Notes under the pieces: model-generated
Database searches by the model: none
What the model was told of the DNA's origin: nothing
The model's input: only the letters and a program-made list of their open reading frames with translations
Made by a program: the position numbers and the translations under genes
In this document: positions 40,619 to 49,609 of the stretch, piece by piece
Numbering within the stretch: position 1 is the first letter of the stretch
Layout: every line of letters starts with the position of its first letter
DNA from: VXOZ01 sp965220045
GTDB lineage: Bacteria > Chloroflexota > UBA11872 > VXOZ01
NCBI GenBank assembly: GCA_965220045.1
Contig: OZ244803.1
Coordinates: forward strand, 682,001 to 746,000
Length of the DNA: 64,000 bases
Reading direction: 5' to 3'

Positions 40619-42034
40619 TCACTCGGGGGAATGCGCGCGGCCGCCACTGCGATCGGGGGCCGTTAGGCGCGGCCGGGGTGTCATCATGATCCCATACTTG
40701 GGACGCAAGGTGACGAGGGGCTCCAGTTCGACCGGGTGCCCGGGCACCAGGTCCAACTCGTAATGCTGTGCAATGGTTGCAAGGAGCAGTTGTGCTTCCA
40801 ACATCGCGAAGTTGCTGCCGATGCAGATGCGCGGCCCGCCGCCGAAAGGAAAGTAGGCAAAGCGATGGCGACGTTTCGCCCGCTCCGGCGTGAAACGCTC
40901 CGGGTCGAATAAGTCCGGCTCTTCCCAAGAATCCGGGTGCCGATGGGTTATGTACTGGCTGAGGACTATGGTGCTGCCTGCCGGAATGTGGTATCCGCCG
41001 ACTTCGTCGTCAGCGATCGCCTTGCGGGAGATGGCCCAGACCGGCGGTAGAAGACGCATGGACTCTTCAACGACCATCTTCGTGTAGGGGAGTTGCGTGA
41101 TATCGTCGGTGGTAGGAACACGGCCGCCCAAAACTTGGTCAAGTTCTGCCCGCAACTTCGTGGCGGCGGCCGGATTGCGCGCGAGCAGGTACCAGGTCCA
41201 CGTGAGCGCGTTTGACGTCGTCTCGTGCCCGGCGAGAAAGATCGTGCGGACCTCGTCGCGCAGTTGCGCGTCGTCCATAGGCTCACCGGTGTCGGCATCT
41301 TTGGCGTTCATGAGCATCGAGAGCAAGTCATCATGTTCCGACACGTCCGACCGGCGCCGTGCTTCGATGATGCGCGTTACGGCCTGCTCGATAGTCCTGC
41401 GTGCCTTTCTGCCGCGGCGCAGGTGCGGCAAGGGGACCCACTCCGGCAGGTCAAGCAACACAAACTGACGCCTGTGGGTCTCTTCCTGCAATTCCGTGAC
41501 TGCCGGACCGAGGTGCTCAGCATCCCGCATCACAGTGGCGCCGAACATCGTGCGGCTCACTATGGCGAGCGTCAGGCGCATCATCTCGCTGCTTACATCG
41601 AGCGGCTTGCCAGGAGGCGCCTCAGCCTGCCACTCCGCAAGTAGCTTCTGAGTCTCAGACGTCATGGTCTCGCCAAAACGTGCAATGCGCTTGCGGTGGA
41701 ACGCCGGTTGCATGAGACGGCGTTGCTTGAGCCAAGATGCGCCGTCGTTGGTCAAGAGACCGTTGCCGAGCGCTCGTTTGAGTTTGTCGCTATTGCGGCT
41801 CCGCCGATAGTTCCGGTGGTTTGCCTGCAGTACATGACCGACGTGGTCTGGGTGGGCAAGTAAGTACGTCGGGGCGTTGACGAGGGGGGAATAGATGACA
41901 TCGCCATACGCGCGCTGCAGGGCTTGCAGTGTTCCCAAGGGATCGCCCTTTAGCTCGCGCAAAGTGCGCAATCCCATGAAGTCACGAGGTCCGGGCGGGG
42001 TGCGCGATGCGACAGCGTTCGTTTGCGTTGCCAT
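40619..42034 (-). CDS. Cytochrome P450, second of a paralogous pair
   Basis: This 471-residue P450 closely resembles the one at 38469-39842: PPGPRDFMGLRTL, NDGASWLKQRRLMQPAFHRKRIARFGE, the I-helix AGHETT, ExxR in EESMRLLPPVW, and FPFGGGPRICIGSNF with Cys404 as the heme ligand. It has a 14-residue longer, polar C-terminus (LTAPDRSGGRAHSPE). Together with the intervening LysE exporter, it forms a P450-exporter-P450 cluster, which suggests that a product of oxidation is exported. That link is inference. No ferredoxin or reductase gene is near. Confidence 0.95.
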   Translation of the reverse strand: MATQTNAVASRTPPGPRDFMGLRTLRELKGDPLGTLQALQRAYGDVIYSPLVNAPTYLLAHPDHVGHVLQANHRNYRRSRNSDKLKRALGNGLLTNDGASWLKQRRLMQPAFHRKRIARFGETMTSETQKLLAEWQAEAPPGKPLDVSSEMMRLTLAIVSRTMFGATVMRDAEHLGPAVTELQEETHRRQFVLLDLPEWVPLPHLRRGRKARRTIEQAVTRIIEARRRSDVSEHDDLLSMLMNAKDADTGEPMDDAQLRDEVRTIFLAGHETTSNALTWTWYLLARNPAAATKLRAELDQVLGGRVPTTDDITQLPYTKMVVEESMRLLPPVWAISRKAIADDEVGGYHIPAGSTIVLSQYITHRHPDSWEEPDLFDPERFTPERAKRRHRFAYFPFGGGPRICIGSNFAMLEAQLLLATIAQHYELDLVPGHPVELEPLVTLRPKYGIMMTPRPRLTAPDRSGGRAHSPE

Positions 42035-42134
42035 GTTCAGCTACAATCCCACCGAGTTTTCATGATCGCCAATGCCACTGGTGTGGCCGAAATGCCGAGC
42101 CAATTGAGTTGGGTGTTGACGTCCTGCCAAGCAA

Positions 42135-42890
42135 TCAGTCCATCAGAATCCCGCCATTGATGGCGAGCGTGTGGCCGGTGATAAAGGAGGACGCGTCACT
42201 GGCGAGGTAGAGCACGCCGTGCGCGATTTCTTCCAGCTTGCCGAGGCGTTGCAGCGGTGTGCAGTCGAGCACGGCGCGCAGACGCTCGTCGGGGATGCGG
42301 GCGAATCCGGTGTCAATCTGTCCGGGAGCAATGTTGTTCGCCCGGCCCCACGGCGCCATCTGCCGGGCCAGCGCTTTGGTGAAGGCGATCATGCCGCCCT
42401 TCGAGGCCGCGTAGTGCACGCGCGCGCTCTGGCCGCCATTCTGCCCGCTAATACTCGCCATGTTGATGATGTTGCCGCGTTGCTGTCCTTCCATGGTCGG
42501 GAAGACGGCCTTGGCGCACAGAAACGCGCTGCGCAGGTTATTCTCGATCAGGTCGTCCCAGTCCTTCGCGGTGGTCTCCGCCATCGCGCCGTGTCTGCCG
42601 GATTCGCCGGCGTTGTTCACCAGCACGTCCACCCCGCCAAATGCCTGCACTGCCTGCTCTACCAGCATCTCCGTGTCTTCCGGCACGTTCACGTCGGCGC
42701 GTACCGCCAGCGCTTTGCCGCCGGACCCGATGATTTCTTGAACCAGCGCGTCGAGAGCGCTATCGGTGCGGGCCACGGCAATCACATTGGCGCCTGCGGC
42801 CGCGAGCACCTCCGCCGTGGTGCGGCCGATGCCGCGGCTCGCACCGGTGACGATGATGGACCGGCCGGTGAGATCAAATGCATCGAGCAT
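42135..42890 (-). CDS. Short-chain dehydrogenase/reductase (SDR)
   Basis: This 251-residue classical SDR has the cofactor motif TGASRGIG near the N-terminus, NNAGES, the catalytic Ser in MASISGQNGG, and HYAASKGGM with the Tyr-Lys pair. The C-terminus ends with LASDASSFITGHTLAINGGILMD. It is closest in look to FabG-like or gluconate 5-dehydrogenase-like enzymes acting on hydroxy/keto compounds. It lies just downstream of a small retropepsin gene, with a 17-base gap, and upstream of the P450 cluster on the same strand, so it could be part of either unit. Confidence 0.9.
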   Translation of the reverse strand: MLDAFDLTGRSIIVTGASRGIGRTTAEVLAAAGANVIAVARTDSALDALVQEIIGSGGKALAVRADVNVPEDTEMLVEQAVQAFGGVDVLVNNAGESGRHGAMAETTAKDWDDLIENNLRSAFLCAKAVFPTMEGQQRGNIINMASISGQNGGQSARVHYAASKGGMIAFTKALARQMAPWGRANNIAPGQIDTGFARIPDERLRAVLDCTPLQRLGKLEEIAHGVLYLASDASSFITGHTLAINGGILMD

Positions 42891-42907
42891 GGGGAATTCC
42901 TTCCTGG

Positions 42908-43255
42908 CTATGGTTCGACAACGATGCGCTGGCCGTGGTCGAGCGTGATCTTGAATTGGTCGGTTACGGCACGACCCAGGATTGGCTCGCCACCCAACGT
43001 GATGATTATCGTGGTCACGGGTAGAAGCTCACCAACTTGCACTCTTCCCAGGTACGCCGGGACATCCACCACAGATCCATCGGCCAAGTAGAACGAAAGG
43101 CTCCACTCGGCAGTCTGCCCGCTCGCAATAGTGTCTTCTGGTACTGCTACTCCACCGTCGAAGCCGGTATCCAGTAGGGCTTCGAATTGGGCCTCTCTTC
43201 CGCCAATTGTAAGACGAACGGGAAGGTACGGAAAACGGTCACTCTCCACACGCAC
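42908..43255 (-). CDS. Retropepsin-like (clan AA) aspartic protease
   Basis: This 115-residue single-domain protein has the aspartic protease motif ALLDTGFDGG (DTG), followed by the hydrophobic stretches of the retropepsin fold (VPAYLGRVQVGELL, IIITLGGEPILGRAV) and the second loop FKITLDHG. Proteins of this size act as homodimers, like retroviral proteases. It has a GTG start 15 bases downstream of an 84-residue protein gene on the same strand, so the two are an operon. The same kind of pair occurs in other Chloroflexota and Cyanobacteria, from memory. Its substrate is unknown. Confidence 0.8.
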   Translation of the reverse strand: MRVESDRFPYLPVRLTIGGREAQFEALLDTGFDGGVAVPEDTIASGQTAEWSLSFYLADGSVVDVPAYLGRVQVGELLPVTTIIITLGGEPILGRAVTDQFKITLDHGQRIVVEP

Positions 43256-43270
43256 GGTGAAAGCGCCCCG

Positions 43271-43525
43271 CTAGCGCCATTTCATGACGCTACGGTCGGG
43301 TCCTAGCCTGAAAACATAGCTGCCTTTGCCCAGTTGCTCCAAAGACAAGTCAAGAACCTCCTGAAGCGTGGGAGCGCGTACCAGCTTGCCCTTCGTTGAA
43401 ATCGCTATAAAGTCACCAGAATGCTCTGCCTCAAGTGGCTTGCCATAGCGCTCATAGAGCTCTTCAGCCTGCTGGCTAAGTCTATTCTTGGAGGATTCAG
43501 GGGCACTGTGGGTCTCGATTGCCAT
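43271..43525 (-). CDS. Small protein paired with a retropepsin-like protease
   Basis: This 84-residue protein has an N-terminal helical part (KNRLSQQAEELYERYGKPLE) and a C-terminal part with GDFIAISTKGKLVRAPTLQEVLDLSLEQLGKGSYVFRLG, which resembles the DUF5678-like small proteins often found beside clan AA proteases. It ends in a basic MKWR. The ATG at 43525 has GAAGG about 11 bases upstream; a longer frame to 43570 lacks support. It could be a substrate, adaptor or inhibitor of the downstream protease, but that is inference. Confidence 0.7.
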   Translation of the reverse strand: MAIETHSAPESSKNRLSQQAEELYERYGKPLEAEHSGDFIAISTKGKLVRAPTLQEVLDLSLEQLGKGSYVFRLGPDRSVMKWR

Positions 43526-43686
43526 TGTGTTCAATCCCTTCTCTATTGAATTTGAGAATAGTCGTCTCACTTTGTGAAGGCTCCGGGACTATAGGCCTCT
43601 ACACAACCAACGCGTTCAATGTCGAAGGTGGCTTCATCCCCACAGCACGACCCTTTAGCGTCCCTCTATTCCTGTTAGTCCTCAAG

Positions 43687-44988
43687 TTAGGAAGCAGCAA
43701 CGGCGGTGCCATTCCGCGTAGCCTGCGTGAACATGCCCTGCGCGTCGAAAGCAATCTCTTCCAACCCGCCGACGCGATGCACGCGGCCGGTCGCCTCTAG
43801 CTGTGTCGCCAGCGGCTCGGAGACCCAGAGTTCTTCCAGGTGTTTCGTATCCTGAATGCGCATGATGCGCGCCGTCTCGTTCTCGATCTGATGGCAGCAG
43901 GCGAGCGCCACGAACAGCGCTTCCCGGTCGTTGGCGACCGTGAGCGGAATGCGTGCGCCTTCCGGTCCCTTGGCGGTGACGACATTCATGTAGGTCTGCA
44001 CAGGGTCCAGTTTGTCGACAATCTGCTGCAGAACCACGTCACCAAGCCCGATGCCGCAGGCATTGCCTTCCGTGTCTTTGGTCAAATCGCGCATCACGAT
44101 CCGTTTGATATGCGGCGGATGCGGCAAAGGGCCGCTCCAATAGCGGTTGATAACGTTCGTATCCGCGCCGATGCCGCTGATATCCTTGCCGAGCTGATCA
44201 ACGATGAGCACGTCGACTTCCTCACCGGGCAGCCGCGCCATGCGCTCGCGGGCAATCTTGAGCAACTGCTGCTCTTCTTCCAGGATGCGGTCGGCAGGCA
44301 CTGCCTTAATCAAAGAGAGGCGGGAGTGGCCGTCTTCTACCAGTGCGAGGCCGAAGGGAATTGGCATGTGCTGTATTGTAAACTGGCCCACCGCCGGAAT
44401 GAGCGTGGGAAATTCATCGAAACTGCGCCCGTGAAACGTATCCGCGCCCTTCTGCTTGCCGAGCCCGATGGCCAGCATCTTCATGAGGCCGGATTCGATG
44501 TTGCCGTGAAAGTCGGTGTGCGGCTTGACGCGGTTCACGGGGATGGTGACGTCGGCTTCCGTGTACGCCGTCTTGTCCACCCAGACCGGTACATTGTCTT
44601 GCACGTGGCCGAGCAGGACCGTTTTCATGCTGGAGCGAATGGGGCAGCCCATGGCTGCTTCCGTGACACCGTAGTGTTCGAGGATCTCGATTTGGCCCTC
44701 TGCCGTCGCGCCGCCGTGGCTGCCCATGGCGGGCACGATGAAGGGTTCGGCGCCGAGCTTTCTTATCTCATGCGCCGCCGCTTTGAGTACCTGATCGATG
44801 CGATTGATACCGCGGCTGCCGCCGGTGAGCGCGACGCGCTTGCCCGGTTGTATGGTCTCGCGGATCTCCGGTCGCGCAAACTCCGCAGCCACGGCGGCAG
44901 CGACGTCATCGATGGTGGCGGTCACAAGCTCTTGCCGCATCCGCACCCAGCGCGGAAGCTTTCCTCGCTCGAAGATCTCCAATCCCAT
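43687..44988 (-). CDS. LarA-like (DUF2088) lactate racemase domain protein
   Basis: This 433-residue protein shows the LarA-like N-terminal pattern: KRVALTGGSRGINRIDQVLKAAAHEI, VPAMGSHGGATAEGQIEILEHYGV, then VNRVKPHTDFHGNIESGLMKMLAIGLGK. In LarA the nickel-pincer cofactor racemises lactate, but this shorter subgroup is less characterised and may act on other 2-hydroxy acids. The HTDF.G.IESG motif is strongly conserved in the group. No larB, larC or larE maturation genes are nearby, so cofactor use is uncertain. It stands alone, downstream (on the minus strand) of dnaX by 185 bases. Confidence 0.82.
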   Translation of the reverse strand: MGLEIFERGKLPRWVRMRQELVTATIDDVAAAVAAEFARPEIRETIQPGKRVALTGGSRGINRIDQVLKAAAHEIRKLGAEPFIVPAMGSHGGATAEGQIEILEHYGVTEAAMGCPIRSSMKTVLLGHVQDNVPVWVDKTAYTEADVTIPVNRVKPHTDFHGNIESGLMKMLAIGLGKQKGADTFHGRSFDEFPTLIPAVGQFTIQHMPIPFGLALVEDGHSRLSLIKAVPADRILEEEQQLLKIARERMARLPGEEVDVLIVDQLGKDISGIGADTNVINRYWSGPLPHPPHIKRIVMRDLTKDTEGNACGIGLGDVVLQQIVDKLDPVQTYMNVVTAKGPEGARIPLTVANDREALFVALACCHQIENETARIMRIQDTKHLEELWVSEPLATQLEATGRVHRVGGLEEIAFDAQGMFTQATRNGTAVAAS

Positions 44989-45172
44989 GGTTCAACTCTC
45001 CTTTGCAGTGTGCCAATCTGCACCGGGCTGACTAATGCTCGCACGCGCCGTTTGCCAGTCGGTCTCTTCTTTGCTTACTTTACCACCGTAATGCTATCGG
45101 TGCCCTACTCTGCGGCGGCAATTGGCTTGCAATGGGGTAGATGAGGACAACCAACACTGCTACTGCGATGGG

Positions 45173-46882
45173 TTACCCAGTACTGTCCTCGTCCGGCGGT
45201 TCGGCTGGGGAAGTATCCTCGTTTGACTTTTCGTAGGTGATCGCGCCAGGAAAGAGTTGCTGCGCTCTGCGGACCACGGGATCGTTCGCCGGGTCTTTCT
45301 CATAGGCGCCTGCCGGCGATTCTCTTTGCGCCAGCGCGCATTCGATAGTAAAGTGCCGACCGATGGTCTGGGCGACTGCCTTTTCAACCAGAAAGAGGTT
45401 GTCCGGCTGGCGCACCTTTTCGCGGTGCCACGAGTGGGCGAATTCCAAGGTAAGGACGCGATCCTGCACAGATTGGGGCGTACAGTCGCGGAGGATTCCG
45501 CGCAGATGGACGTTGGGGGGCCGAAAGGAGTTTATCACGGCGTCCCAACGCTGCTGGATCTCCGCCAAAGGCGAATCCTCCGCGCTTGCCGCCGGCGCGT
45601 CCCCAGGCGTTGGCGGCGGCGCTGTCGCGGCGGTACTGCTCTCGCTCTCCTCGGCAGAGCTTGAATCTGTTACCGTTGCCAGTTCGCCGGCAGCGGACTT
45701 GGGCGCCGGTGCCGCTGGCGCGGTTTCGCGGCGCGGCGCCGCGACTGTTGTCCGTGGTGTGGCGGTTCGAGGCGCACTCGTTGTTGCAGTGACTTCATCC
45801 TTGGCGCAGAATTCTACCAAGGCGAGTTCGACGGGCAGTTGGGGAAAGACCCCTAGGCGCAACGACTGTTCGGCCTCGGAGAAGAGCCGGATGGCTTGCA
45901 CAATCTCGGAAAGCGAAATGCGCTCCGCCAGGCCGTCCATGAGCGCGGCCTCCTCCTCGCTCATCTCCAGCAATTCGGCGGCTTCCATGCCGCTCTTGTG
46001 GAGCAATGTGCCGCGCAGGTAGCGGATGGTCTCCCGGGCGAATTGCCGCATGTCCAGGCCCTGGTCCGCGGCCTGCGAAAGCACGCGCAGGCCATCCTTG
46101 GTGTCGCGGCGCGCGAGTGTGTCGACGAACTCGGCCACCACCGCGGTGTGCGCCAGCCCCAGCAAATCGCGCACGTCGGCGGCGGTTACGCCAGCTTCGG
46201 CGTAGATAACGGCTTGGTCAAAGAGGCTTACGGCGTCGCGGGCACTGCCGCCGGCCATACGCGCGAGAATGTTCAGGGCTTCCGTTTCGGCGCTGACCTT
46301 TTCCGCCTCCGCGATCTCTTGCAGGCGTCCCACCAACGCCCGCACGGGAATACGGCGGAAATCGAACCGCTGGCACCGTGACAGAATCGTAGGCAGCACA
46401 CGGTGGATTTCGGTCGTCGCCAGCACGAAGACGGCGTGGTCCGGCGGCTCTTCCAGCGTCTTCAAGAGCGCGTTCGAGGCTTCCGGCGTGAGCTGGTGCA
46501 CCTCGTCTATCAGATAGAACTTGTACCGGCCGTTAACCGGAGCAAAGTTCACGCGCTCCCGCAGATCGCGAATGTCCTCGATGCCCCGGTTGGAGGCGGC
46601 GTCGAGCTCTACGAGATCGAGAAAGCGGCCTTCCACGATGCCCACGCAAGAATCGCAGCGTCCGCACGGTTCGGGCTGGACGCCTTGCAGGCAGTTGAGG
46701 GCCTTGGCCAGGATGCGCGCCAGCGAGGTCTTGCCGGAGCCCCGCGGCCCGGCAAAGATGTACGCATGGGCGACGTGGCCCAGCGCCAGCGAATTCTGCA
46801 GCGTGCGCACCGTCGGCTCTTGGCCGACCACGTCGGCAAAAGTCTGCGGCCGCCATTTGTTGTACAAGACCACCCGCGACAT
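45173..46882 (-). CDS. dnaX: DNA polymerase III subunit gamma/tau
   Basis: DnaX is the ATPase of the clamp loader that puts the beta clamp on DNA at the replication fork. The 569-residue protein begins MSRVVLYNKWRPQTFADVVGQE with AGGAG 11 bases upstream; a longer reading to 46942 is not supported. It has the P-loop GPRGSGKTS (45-53), the zinc cluster NCLQGVQPEPCGRCDSC (64-79), VDLIDEVH-type Walker B in YKFYLIDEVHQL, and the SRC-like motif SRCQRFDFRR. The C-terminal 200 residues hold an Ala/Thr/Pro/Ser-rich linker, then a tau-like region. No obvious slippery frameshift site was noticed. The SRP RNA gene lies upstream on the same strand. Confidence 0.95.
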   Translation of the reverse strand: MSRVVLYNKWRPQTFADVVGQEPTVRTLQNSLALGHVAHAYIFAGPRGSGKTSLARILAKALNCLQGVQPEPCGRCDSCVGIVEGRFLDLVELDAASNRGIEDIRDLRERVNFAPVNGRYKFYLIDEVHQLTPEASNALLKTLEEPPDHAVFVLATTEIHRVLPTILSRCQRFDFRRIPVRALVGRLQEIAEAEKVSAETEALNILARMAGGSARDAVSLFDQAVIYAEAGVTAADVRDLLGLAHTAVVAEFVDTLARRDTKDGLRVLSQAADQGLDMRQFARETIRYLRGTLLHKSGMEAAELLEMSEEEAALMDGLAERISLSEIVQAIRLFSEAEQSLRLGVFPQLPVELALVEFCAKDEVTATTSAPRTATPRTTVAAPRRETAPAAPAPKSAAGELATVTDSSSAEESESSTAATAPPPTPGDAPAASAEDSPLAEIQQRWDAVINSFRPPNVHLRGILRDCTPQSVQDRVLTLEFAHSWHREKVRQPDNLFLVEKAVAQTIGRHFTIECALAQRESPAGAYEKDPANDPVVRRAQQLFPGAITYEKSNEDTSPAEPPDEDSTG

Positions 46883-47677
46883 GGACGACAAGACTCCTGC
46901 TGCCGATTGCTGGCGCCGGACGCCAGATAGTGATCGCACCAACTACGTTAATGCACCCAGGCCGGCTGGAAGCAACTACCAATGTACCCTTGTGTAGAAT
47001 TCTACGTTACTCGGGGTGCAGCGAGGAGTCCAGAATTTGTGGTCACTAGGGTGAGTTTCCTTAAGTTACTCCAATCAGAGGAGAGTGCAAGCTGCCGGAT
47101 GGTGAGCGCCTTCGGTATTACGGCGGCGGTATAGGAGTGAGCAATGCGCTGCAAAGTGAGAGCCTGAGGCATGACAGCGGCCAATGGGAGAGAGTCCAGG
47201 CCGCCGCAAGGTGCGTACCTTCTCTAAAGCCGCGGTCAAAGGGGAGAGGGAGCCAGTCGCCGCGAGGTGAGTGCCTGCGGTATGAAATCAGTGAAAGTGG
47301 GGAGAGGGCGCGAGAGTCCCCTGTGTAAGCGCCGAGGGGGAGACAGCAGCCACAGGGAGGGTGTTGCGATCCGTCATTCCGGCGAAAGCCGGGATCCATC
47401 TCTGCCGGATTCCAGCGCGCGGATCCCCTGGCAAAGCAGTCTTTGAGCAGAGGCATGGCTATGCGCCGGAATGCAAGTGGGCCACTATGCCTCCGCCGAA
47501 CGTTACTCAAGCCACCGTGCAGGGCGGTCAGCGCAATCGAGGCGTCGTGCACGGCATGGCTATCCGTGTCACCGGATAGCGCGAATTGCCGCTCCGCCCC
47601 CGTAGTGCAGGCAAAGTAAAGAGGCCGTGCCTCTCCTTCGATACTGCTCCCAGAAGCGCCCACGTGGCGCGAGCTCC
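46883..47677. other. Intergenic region with repeat fragments
   Basis: No gene is supported. A palindromic unit CGTCATTCCGGCGAAAGCCGGGATCCA is at 47372-47398, and a fragment of the 38244-38319 element is near 47014-47034. The stretch 47077-47340 holds several degenerate short units (GAGTG-, GGGGAGAG-rich) that do not code. A 181-residue open frame (47118-47663, minus) crosses repeats and is rejected. Confidence 0.6.
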
Positions 47678-47775
47678 GGCCAAGCTTCCTTGCGGCACCC
47701 GAGAGTAACCGCTTACCGCTGCTTCCTTCCGGACCTGACGGGGTTCACGGCCTCTCGCCGCGCAAGACCCAGCCA
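47678..47775 (-). ncRNA. ffs: Signal recognition particle RNA (4.5S-type)
   Basis: The minus strand contains the SRP RNA signature CAGGTCCGGAAGGAAGCAGC (47716-47735) with the GGAA tetraloop of helix 8. Its flanks pair as in SRP RNA: GAGAG with CTCTC, CTTGCG with CGCAAG, and GGCTGGG with GCTTGGCC further out. This RNA binds Ffh and guides membrane-protein targeting. The ends are approximate; weaker complementarity (CTGCT near 47795 with AGCAG near 47645) could extend it to about 150 bases. TTGACA at 47830-47835 (minus) may be part of its promoter, but the -10 is weak. Confidence 0.9.
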
Positions 47776-48120
47776 TCAACGCCGCTTACCACGCAGCAGC
47801 CTTCAAGGAACAAGAACCTCACGGAAAGCTGTCAACCCCGCTATAGCGGATTGCGGGTGCAGGGCACCGCTAGTTCCCCGTCTAGCACGACCTCACGTTT
47901 CATGCTACGCAACACCAAGCCAAAGCGTCAAGCATTGGAGGACAGTGAATCGCAATGGAATTCGTGGCAATCCTCCGGGCGAAGTGGACTGCGGTGACCG
48001 TCTCATTAACAAACCATTGCAGAGCGGCATTTGTTTACTTGCTTGACTACTTAGCTCTAGACCAGTACGATTGCAGTAGTGGTTAGTGACTCGTAGCTTG
48101 GTGCCAAAGGGCTGTTTCTA

Positions 48121-48477
48121 ATGCTTTCGATGACGCCGATGGCGGTGGAACAGTTGAAGAGCTTGATGACGCAGGAGAGCCCGGATGCGGGGCTGCGGGT
48201 GTTTGTGTCGCCCGGCGGATGCTCGGGGTTTCAGTACGGCATGTCCATGGAGGAAAGCGCCGACGACGGCGACGAGGTGATCGAGAACGAAGGCGTGCGC
48301 GTGTTCGTGGACCCGTTCAGCCTGATGTACCTCAGCGGCTCGGAGATCGACTTTAGCAATGCCCTGATCGGCGGCGGGTTTACTATTCTCAATCCTAATG
48401 CGGCGGAGTCGTGCTCGTGCGGGCAGTCGTTCGATACGGCGGAAAGCGCGGGTGAAGCGCGGCCGTGTAGTACGTGA
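48121..48477 (+). CDS. A-type iron-sulfur cluster carrier (HesB/IscA/ErpA family)
   Basis: This 118-residue protein carries and inserts Fe-S clusters into target enzymes. The three cluster-binding cysteines are present: Cys34 in SPGGCSGFQYGM, and Cys98 and Cys100 in ESCSCGQSF. It also has LSGSEIDFSNALIGGGFTILNPN, typical of the family. A short acidic/polar tail (DTAESAGEARPCST) follows the last motif. No isc or suf genes are adjacent. The ATG at 48121 has no strong ribosome-binding sequence; an ATG three codons later is possible. Confidence 0.93.
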   Translation: MLSMTPMAVEQLKSLMTQESPDAGLRVFVSPGGCSGFQYGMSMEESADDGDEVIENEGVRVFVDPFSLMYLSGSEIDFSNALIGGGFTILNPNAAESCSCGQSFDTAESAGEARPCST

Positions 48478-48640
48478 CGGACCATCGGATACGTTGGAAA
48501 GTGCAGCCCTGCTCTTGATGAGCGGGGCTTTTTCATTGGTTGGAGGTTTGCGTCATAGAGTAGGATGGATTCCGCGCCCCCGTGCGCGGGCGGGCTTTCG
48601 CGTGAATGACGGACTGAGTGCCAACGCTTCATGCGTAGCG

Positions 48641-49190
48641 TTGGGGCTTGTCCCTCGCCGGGGTGGGGGAGTGTGGCGGCGGTGAAGAGAAGATGGATTC
48701 CCGTTTTCACGGGAATGACGGATGAGGAGGAACCTTAGAGTCTGCCGGCAATGACGGATGTGGGGAAACTTACAGTCTACCGGTAATGACGGGATGGAAA
48801 TCGCCGAAATCTTGTAGTCACGGACTTCTGGGGAGTAGCGCGGGGGCTTGTCCCCCGCCGGGGTGGGGGAGTGTGGCGGTGGAGAAGAGAAGATGGATTC
48901 CCGTTTTCACGGGAATGACGGATGTGGGAGGACCTTACGGTTTACCGGCAATGACGGATGTGGGGGAACCTTAGAGTCTGCCGGCAAAGACGGGATGGAA
49001 TTCGCCGAATTCTTGAAGTCACGGACTTTTGGGGAGTAGCGCGGGGGTTTGTCCCCCGCCGGGGTGGAGGAGTGTGGCAGCGGTGAAGAGAAGATGGGTT
49101 CCCGTTTTCACGGGAATGACGGATGTGGGGCACCTTAGAGTCAAATGGGGATGACGGATGTGGGGAGACCTTACAGTCAACCGGGAATGA
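48641..49190. repeat. Tandem array of a roughly 200-bp unit, nearly three copies
   Basis: The unit begins GGGGGCTTGTCCCCCGCCGG, continues with GTGGGGGAGTGTGGCGG, then GATGGATTCCCGTTTTCACG, GGGAATGACGGATGTGGG, and ends GGACTTTTGGGGAGTAGCGC. Copies start near 48641, 48841 and 49042, so the period is 200-201 bases. The GATGG(A/G)TTCCCG palindrome sits at 48692, 48892 and 49093. The third copy is complete for its first half and degenerates after about 49125. Within each copy a shorter unit GGCAATGACGGATGTGGGGAA repeats two or three times. Confidence 0.85.
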
Positions 49191-49345
49191 CGGAACCTGT
49201 CGTGCTGTTCCCAGGTGATGACGGAGTCAGCTGTACTATTCTCATGGGAATGACGGTTTCTGTCGTGCTACTCTCATGGCGATGGCAGAACCCGTCGTGC
49301 TTTTCCCATGGTGGTGACGGAGACTGTCGTGCTGCTTCCATGCTC
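49190..49345. repeat. Degenerate short tandem repeats before dnaE
   Basis: Four or five loosely similar units of roughly 40 bases follow the pattern ATGACGG, a few bases, CTGTCGTGCT, then TTCCCATGG or CTCATGG. Examples start near 49186, 49216, 49251, 49287 and 49314. They share the GAATGACGG word with the 200-bp array and may derive from it. Confidence 0.6.
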
Positions 49346-49609
49346 ATGGCGAATTCTGGTTGCCATGCGCGCAGTACTTGGTGTCGGATCTGGTTGCGGT
49401 TCTATCCACACAAGAGCACAGTGGAAATTCCGCGGGTTTTTTCAACTCCTGCGAGAGCCTTGCGGCAAGCGGAATTGGACGGTCTATGGTTTACTTTTCA
49501 ACGTCCTTCAAGACTCTTATTCGCTTTCATTCCGATCGCGTTCCGGGTATTCTTGACTAGATATCTCTCCCATTTGGCGCAAAGCCAATCCTAGGAGCCG
49601 TGTGCCTGC

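Larger units (their letters stand above)
48478..49609. other. Gene-free region with tandem and palindromic repeats
   Basis: This 1.1-kb stretch between the Fe-S carrier gene and dnaE holds no supported gene. It contains a palindromic repeat (48563-48612), a roughly 200-bp tandem array (48641-49190) and shorter degenerate repeats to about 49345. The last 260 bases before dnaE probably hold its promoter, but no clear hexamers were recognised. Confidence 0.75.

Noticed and set aside
47118..47663. A 181-residue minus-strand ORF next to the SRP RNA
   Set aside because: It crosses dispersed repeats, has no domain or ribosome-binding sequence, and its composition is repeat-like.
48641..49190. CRISPR array
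   Set aside because: The repeat period (200 bp) is too long, units are similar throughout and there are no short unique spacers; no cas genes are nearby.
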